Below are positions 6,412 to 10,872 of a DNA stretch of 10,872 bases, in pieces. The notes beneath the pieces are model-generated. The model ran no database searches. It saw only the letters and a program-made list of their open reading frames with translations, and was not told where the DNA came from. The stretch comes from Phycisphaeraceae bacterium (lineage in GTDB: Bacteria > Planctomycetota > Phycisphaerae > Phycisphaerales > Phycisphaeraceae), in assembly GCA_020851395.1 (NCBI GenBank), contig JADZCW010000140.1, positions 1 through 10,872 of the forward strand, in the 5' to 3' direction. Position 1 is the stretch's first letter. Each line of letters begins with the position of its first letter. Both the position numbers and the translations under genes were made by a program.

Positions 6412-6498
6412 CCAGGTCTGTGTAAAATTAACAAAATTATTAGTCCAAGCTACTCGCCCCATCGCCGCTTGACGGGGCCGAAAGGGTGTCGCACGACG

Positions 6499-6549
6499 AC
6501 TGTTGGCATTGAGGCCACAGGACTCTACTTACGGCGCGCACGCGTCTAG
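6499..6549 (+). pseudogene. Possible short relic of an IS110-type transposase
   Basis: In one plus-strand frame, 6502-6528 reads VGIEATGLY, followed by a TAG stop at 6547. This resembles the EATG-Y motif in the N-terminal DEDD domain of IS110-family transposases. Only about 15 codons fit, and the reading frame before it is not family-like. It could be chance. It lies just inside the right-hand border of the proposed island. Confidence 0.2.
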
Positions 6550-6573
6550 ACCGTGGTCCCGCGGGCCATGCGC

Positions 6574-6631
6574 GCCTAGCGGACACGCCATGCCACCGCG
6601 AAGATGCGGCTCGAACTCGCCCGCGGGCGTG
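6574..6631 (+). pseudogene. Decayed copy of the 3' end of the DUF3553 gene
   Basis: Positions 6590-6631 match 2202-2244 with two mismatches and one missing base over about 43 bp. Weaker similarity extends left to 6574 (2186) and patchily right to 6654 (2261). Read in frame, it gives LA-stop-RTRHATAKMRLELA where the intact gene has LAQQTRYATAKMRLERA. One CAG is now TAG, and the missing T shifts the frame before the original stop. This direct repeat brackets the whole block 2246-6573. Confidence 0.8.
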
Positions 6632-6704
6632 CCCCGCAGGTATTCAAGCCACACAGCGGACGTGAGCGATTGACCGGGGGCCGGCCGCGTGGTACGCCTG
6701 GGGG

Positions 6705-7817
6705 ATGCAGTCCGTCGATCTTGAGCGTTTCTGGCTGGACAACGATCGGGCGTCGAAGGACCCTTTCAGCCCCGAGAACCCGCAGCCGCCCATGGCCATC
6801 GACATGGGCTATGAGTGTGTGTTCGCCGAGCTGGGCGAGCCGTACGATCCGCTGCGCCTCGAGCGGGAGCCCACGTTCGCGCGGGACATGGCGCGGGCCT
6901 ACAACCGGCGGGCGGTGGCGATCGTCGGCCGACCTCTCTTGAACGAGGATGCCTACGATCCGGATCGCCAGGCGCCGCGGCTGAAGGATATTGCCGAAAT
7001 CTTCGGCTGCCCACGACAGTGGCATGCCGGGAGCTGGTGGCACATGCAGGCGGCGTCCAGCCCCGGGGAGCTTGAGGCGCTGCTCGACCGCGTGGATCGT
7101 GTGGACCTGCGCTCGGAGATCTTTTCACCTGAATGGCAGGCCCGGGAGCGGCAATATTACCAACGTCTCGGCCGACATCCGCGTCGGGGTCGAGACATAC
7201 GCGGGCCGGTCACGCTGGCGACCTCGGTCTATGGGACGGAGAACCTGATCTACCTGCTGGTCGATCAACCGGAGCTGGCGGCTCGGTTCCGCGACACCAT
7301 CCGGCGGGTCATCATCGACTACTTCAGCCTCTGCGAGGAGGTCTGCGGCGTCGAGAGTTTCTGGCCTGGTTTTTCTTTTCGTGACGACAATTGCGCGCTG
7401 CTGACGCCGGACATGTACGCCTGCTTCGGGCAGCCGATCCTCAAGGCGGTCTTCGAGCGGTTCGCCCCGGGGCCTGCCGACAGGCGGTATCAGCACAGCG
7501 ATTCGGACATGGGCCACCTGCTGTCCTTGCTGGCCGAGACGGGCCTGAACGCGGTGAATTTCGGGCCGAATCTGACGGTGACGCAGGTCCGCGAGGCGAT
7601 GCCCGGGGCGGTGATCTACGGGCAGCTCGCGCCCTTTACATTCATGAGCAACGACGAAGAGGCGATCATGGCCGAGGTGCGGTGGGATTGCCGGCAGGCG
7701 CTGCCGCGGCGCGGGCTGTGCGTGTCGACGGCCGGGTCGGTCAACAACGGCACGAAGCTCACGAGCCTGCGGGCGGTGATGCATGCCATCCAGGCCGGAG
7801 CGCCGGACTATCGCTAA
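6705..7817 (+). CDS. Uroporphyrinogen decarboxylase (URO-D) superfamily protein
   Basis: A 370-residue cytoplasmic protein. The superfamily comprises true HemE decarboxylases and cobalamin/zinc-dependent methyltransferases, all TIM barrels. Recognisable segments are GPVTLATSVYGTENLIYLLVDQPEL (residues about 167-191), an acidic FRDDNCALLTPDMY, then YQHSDSDMGHLL (about 262-273) leading into ETGLNAVNFGPNL, and GLCVSTAGSVNNGT (about 337-350). In methyltransferases the H-x-C and later Cys bind zinc; here H264-S-D and C339 occupy similar places, so the metal site is not canonical. The HemE arginine motif is not evident, so I do not call it HemE. The start at 6705 has GGGGG directly before it, and its N-terminus (VDLERFW) looks family-like. 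An in-frame stop at 6663 limits extension. It ends within the mfd gene by a 4-bp tail-to-tail overlap (7814-7817). Confidence 0.7.
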   Translation: MQSVDLERFWLDNDRASKDPFSPENPQPPMAIDMGYECVFAELGEPYDPLRLEREPTFARDMARAYNRRAVAIVGRPLLNEDAYDPDRQAPRLKDIAEIFGCPRQWHAGSWWHMQAASSPGELEALLDRVDRVDLRSEIFSPEWQARERQYYQRLGRHPRRGRDIRGPVTLATSVYGTENLIYLLVDQPELAARFRDTIRRVIIDYFSLCEEVCGVESFWPGFSFRDDNCALLTPDMYACFGQPILKAVFERFAPGPADRRYQHSDSDMGHLLSLLAETGLNAVNFGPNLTVTQVREAMPGAVIYGQLAPFTFMSNDEEAIMAEVRWDCRQALPRRGLCVSTAGSVNNGTKLTSLRAVMHAIQAGAPDYR

Positions 7818-10800
7818 ACGCTCAGGGCCTTGCGGAGAACGGCAAGCAGCGTTTCGGGGAATTCGAGGTAGTTGGCGGGGGGACGATAGTAGACGGTCTT
7901 GTCGTCGAGCACGGTGACGCGGCCCTGCACGCGTGGGCCCTTGTTGTCTCGTCCGGGTGAACCATTGAGCGAGGAAACGAAGGCACGCTCCACCTTCCAG
8001 GGGTCGTCGGAGCGGAGGATGACGTCCGGGCCGTCGAGGCGGATCATCCGCACGCCCAGACTGCTGGCGGCGATGCGCAGCTCGGCCAGGTCGAAGAGCG
8101 CCTGCACGGTTTCCGGGGGTTGCCCGTAGGCGTCCACCAAGTCCTTGGTCAATTGCGTGAGTTCCTCCATGCTCGCGGCGCGGCTGAGGCGCTTGTACGC
8201 ATCCATACGGTGCTTCTCGCTCGGCACGTACTGCGGCGGGATGCGCCCCGCCCCCGGAAGTTCGAGGTGAGTTCGAACGGGCTCGATCACTTTTTCGTGC
8301 CGGAGCTGACGGGCCTCCTGTTCGAGGAGCTTGCAGTACATCTCGTAGCCGACGGCGGCGATGTGGCCGGACTGCTCGGCGCCCAGGAGGTTGCCGGCCC
8401 CGCGGATCTCCAGGTCACGCATGGCGATCTTGAAGCCGGCGCCGAGCATGGAGTACTGCTCGATGGCCCGCATGCGGCGCTGGGCGGTGTCGGTGATCGG
8501 GCGATCCTCGGGCAGCAGGAGATAGCAATACGCGCGATGCTTCGATCGCCCGACGCGGCCGCGGAGCTGGTGAAGGTCGGCCAGGCCGTAGTGGTCGGCC
8601 TCGTGGATGAAGATGGTGTTGGCGGTGGGTATGTCCAGGCCGCTCTCGATGATCGTGGTGCAGACGAGCACGTCGACCTGGCGGCGCATGAAGCGAAGCA
8701 TGACCTCCTCGAGATCGTGCGCGGCCATCTGGCCGTGGCCCACGGCGATGCGGGCGTCGGGGACGAGCTTCTGGATCTCGTCGGCGACGGACTGGATGTT
8801 GTGCACGCGGTTGTGGACGAAGTAGACCTGGCCGTCTCGCGACAACTCGCGGACGATGGCCTGTTTGACCCGTTGGCGTTCGTAGGGCACGACCTCGGTG
8901 ACAATCGCGCGGCGGTCGGTGGGAGCGGTCGAGAGCGAACTGATGTCGCGCAGGCCCAGCATGGCCATGTGCAGCGTGCGAGGGATGGGCGTGGCACTGA
9001 GCGTCAGGACGTCGGCGGTCATACGGAATTGCAGGAGCTTCTGTTTGTGCTCGACGCCGAATCGCTGCTCCTCGTCGATGACCACCAGGCCCAGGTCGGT
9101 GAACCGGACGTCGGCGCTGAGCAGCCGATGGGTGCCGATAATCACGTCCACGCGGCCGGCGGCGAGCTGGTCGAGCAGGGCCTTCTGCTCGCCGGCGGTC
9201 TTGAAGCGGCTGATCGAGGCGATCTTAAAGGGGTAGTCCGCCATCCGCTCGTTGAAGGTCCGCTCGTGCTGCTCGGCCAACACGGTCGTGGGCACGAGGA
9301 CGGCCACCTGCTTGCCGAACTCGACGGCCTTGAAAGCGGCGCGGATGGCGACCTCCGTCTTGCCGAAACCCACGTCGCCGCAGATCAGGCGGTCCATGGG
9401 CTGCTCGTCCGACATGTCCTTCTTGATCTCGGCGATGGCGGCGAGCTGGTCCTCGGTCTCCTCGTAGGGGAACTCAGCCTCGAATTCCTTCTGCCAGGCG
9501 GTGTCGCCGGGGAAACGCACCCCCGGAAGGCTGGCCCGGGCGGCCTGGAGGCGGATGAGCTGGGCGGCGAGGTCCTTCGCGGCGGCGGCGGCCTCCTGCT
9601 TCTGCTTGGCCCATCGCTTGCCACCTAGGACGCTGAGCGGCGGCCGACCCTGAAATCCGCCGACGTACTTCTGGATCAGATCAATCTGCGTGGCGGGAAC
9701 GTGGAGGAGGGCCTTCTCGGCGAACTCCAGGGTCAGGTAGTCCTGGCTGGCGTTGTTCCGCCGCATCGTCTTGAGGCCCACGAAACGGGCGATGCCGTGG
9801 TCGACGTGGACGACGTAGTCGCCGACCTCCAGGTCCAGGAAGGCATCGCTGGCCCGCTCCGCGGCGGAGGAGACGCGGCGGATCCGCCGGCGCGTGCGGT
9901 AACGATGGAAGAGCTCGTGGTGTGGCACAAGGTGAAGCGACGCACTGGCGTCCTCCCAGGCGAAGCCACGGTGGAGGTAGCCGATCTCGAGGGCGATGGC
10001 GGTACTTCCGGGAGCACCTCCGGGGGCGGGGGTGTGTTCGGTGAGGAGTTCGGCGAGTCGTGTTTTCTCGGCGTCGTTGGCGCAGAGGACGACGACGCGC
10101 GACTTGCCCCCCCCACTGTCGGGTTGCGTGAGCTCGATCAGTTCGTCCACGGCCGTGCCGGCGTCACGGTCGAAGGACATCAGCGTGCGCACGGGCATCT
10201 TCACGGCGTCCTGGCCGGGGCCGGCGGAGCCGTACTGGTGCACGCGGACATGCGGGCGGTCCGTGAGTAGCTTCATCAAAGCATTCGGCGAGAAGATGCC
10301 GCGGGCGTCGGTCAGGCGTTCGTAATAGCCGCGGGCCTGCTCGGAGAGCTCGAGGACCTCGTGCAGGACGATGATCGCATCCTTGGGAAGAAGGCTCACG
10401 AAGTTCGTCGTGCGGCCATCGGCCTGAAGCTGCTTGGGCGAGGCGCCGATCAACTGCACCGAAACGATGGCGGCCCCGGAACCCATCGTGTCGGTGTTAA
10501 TGAGCGTGAGCGTGTCGATCTCGTCGCCGAAGAAGTCCACGCGGACAGGCATCCCCCCGCCCCCGGAAGATTTCGATGGATCCACCTGATCGGAGGTGTT
10601 CGCGGGCTTGCCGCGTTTCTCGTCGAGGGTCAGGCGACCGGAGGGGGCGAAGATGTCGACGATGCCGCCGCGGAGGGCGAAGTCGCCGGGCTGCTCGATT
10701 GCGTCGACGCGGGTGTAGCCGGCTCGGTCGAGCCATTCGAGGAGTTGGCCGGGGGGCATGCGTTTGCCGCGTGAGAGCGTGAGGGAGAAGTCCCCTACCG

Positions 10801-10872
10801 CGTCGGCCTGCGGGACGGCCTGCATCAGGGCCTGGATCGGCGCGACGTGGACGCTGGCCCCCCGGAAGGAGC
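7814..10872 (-). CDS. mfd: Transcription-repair coupling factor Mfd (N-terminus missing)
   Basis: Mfd displaces RNA polymerase stalled at DNA damage and recruits UvrA for nucleotide excision repair. The frame runs open off the right edge (residues VHVAPIQALMQAVP precede the internal ATG at 10825), so about 1019 residues are visible and perhaps 100-150 are missing. Domains in order: the remainder of the UvrB-like region (GDFALRGGIVDIFAP near 10690-10640); the RNA-polymerase-interacting domain (DYVVHVDHGIARFVGLK, about 9825-9775); the SF2 motor with Walker A GDVGFGKT (9379-9356), DEEQR (9076-9062), LSATPIPRT and LRGRVGRSKHRAY (about 8565-8530); then the TRCF C-terminal domain (MDAYKRL, about 8205-8185) that binds UvrA. 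A Gly/Ser-rich insert (about 10637-10550) interrupts the UvrB-like region before VRVDFFGDEID. The stop TAG is at 7814-7816. Confidence 0.95.
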   Translation of the reverse strand, partial: SFRGASVHVAPIQALMQAVPQADAVGDFSLTLSRGKRMPPGQLLEWLDRAGYTRVDAIEQPGDFALRGGIVDIFAPSGRLTLDEKRGKPANTSDQVDPSKSSGGGGMPVRVDFFGDEIDTLTLINTDTMGSGAAIVSVQLIGASPKQLQADGRTTNFVSLLPKDAIIVLHEVLELSEQARGYYERLTDARGIFSPNALMKLLTDRPHVRVHQYGSAGPGQDAVKMPVRTLMSFDRDAGTAVDELIELTQPDSGGGKSRVVVLCANDAEKTRLAELLTEHTPAPGGAPGSTAIALEIGYLHRGFAWEDASASLHLVPHHELFHRYRTRRRIRRVSSAAERASDAFLDLEVGDYVVHVDHGIARFVGLKTMRRNNASQDYLTLEFAEKALLHVPATQIDLIQKYVGGFQGRPPLSVLGGKRWAKQKQEAAAAAKDLAAQLIRLQAARASLPGVRFPGDTAWQKEFEAEFPYEETEDQLAAIAEIKKDMSDEQPMDRLICGDVGFGKTEVAIRAAFKAVEFGKQVAVLVPTTVLAEQHERTFNERMADYPFKIASISRFKTAGEQKALLDQLAAGRVDVIIGTHRLLSADVRFTDLGLVVIDEEQRFGVEHKQKLLQFRMTADVLTLSATPIPRTLHMAMLGLRDISSLSTAPTDRRAIVTEVVPYERQRVKQAIVRELSRDGQVYFVHNRVHNIQSVADEIQKLVPDARIAVGHGQMAAHDLEEVMLRFMRRQVDVLVCTTIIESGLDIPTANTIFIHEADHYGLADLHQLRGRVGRSKHRAYCYLLLPEDRPITDTAQRRMRAIEQYSMLGAGFKIAMRDLEIRGAGNLLGAEQSGHIAAVGYEMYCKLLEQEARQLRHEKVIEPVRTHLELPGAGRIPPQYVPSEKHRMDAYKRLSRAASMEELTQLTKDLVDAYGQPPETVQALFDLAELRIAASSLGVRMIRLDGPDVILRSDDPWKVERAFVSSLNGSPGRDNKGPRVQGRVTVLDDKTVYYRPPANYLEFPETLLAVLRKALSV

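Noticed and set aside
6451..6480. CCCC/GGGG pairing around 6458-6478 as a possible terminator
   Set aside because: Only 4 bp of stem, a 13-nt loop and no T-run; it is not distinguishable from background in GC-rich DNA.
8120..9628. 502-codon plus-strand open frame antisense to mfd
   Set aside because: It lies wholly opposite the conserved Mfd motor motifs. Its Gly/Val/Leu/Asp/His-rich translation is typical of an antisense shadow in high-GC DNA.

Overview
The window is GC-rich and densely coding, and it looks like a bacterial chromosome, most likely Planctomycetota. This rests on the gene families: a FucI-like sugar isomerase, a UroD-superfamily protein, a DUF3553 protein and a VKOR-DsbA fusion. 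It is an inference from family distribution, not a marker-gene result. No tRNA, rRNA, CRISPR array or intact transposase was seen.

Layout. (1) Positions 1-1068 (+) hold the C-terminal part of an L-fucose/D-arabinose isomerase-like enzyme, cut by the left edge. (2) Positions 1069-1543 are non-coding: a stem-loop, a TTGACG/TATAAT promoter, and a leader of about 258 nt carrying at least four consecutive perfect hairpins, ahead of (3) a DUF3553-domain gene (1544-2245, +). (4) Positions 2312-6144 (-) form a compact four-gene operon. In transcription order it encodes a small secreted eight-cysteine protein, a VKOR-DsbA-like membrane protein that has lost all its redox cysteines, a membrane-anchored FKBP-like protein, and a VKOR-DsbA fusion with both redox motifs intact. 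A strong-looking promoter (TTGACA, 17-nt spacer, AT-rich upstream element) lies at 6383-6443. (5) Positions 6574-6631 hold a decayed copy of the 3' end of the DUF3553 gene. (6) Positions 6705-7817 (+) hold a UroD-superfamily gene. (7) Positions 7814-10872 (-) hold mfd, the transcription-repair coupling factor, cut by the right edge and overlapping the UroD-like gene tail-to-tail by 4 bp.

The most interesting part is the operon in (4). It pairs a cysteine-rich exported protein with a self-contained disulfide-forming and folding set, which suggests a dedicated oxidative-folding system for one substrate or substrate class. A 20-bp perfect inverted repeat brackets the gene for the small exported protein. 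The whole 4.3-kb block sits between the intact 3' end of the DUF3553 gene and a mutated direct repeat of that end. That arrangement is expected if the block inserted at the gene's 3' end as a mobile island and restored the gene with its own copy. No integrase is visible, so the island interpretation remains an inference.
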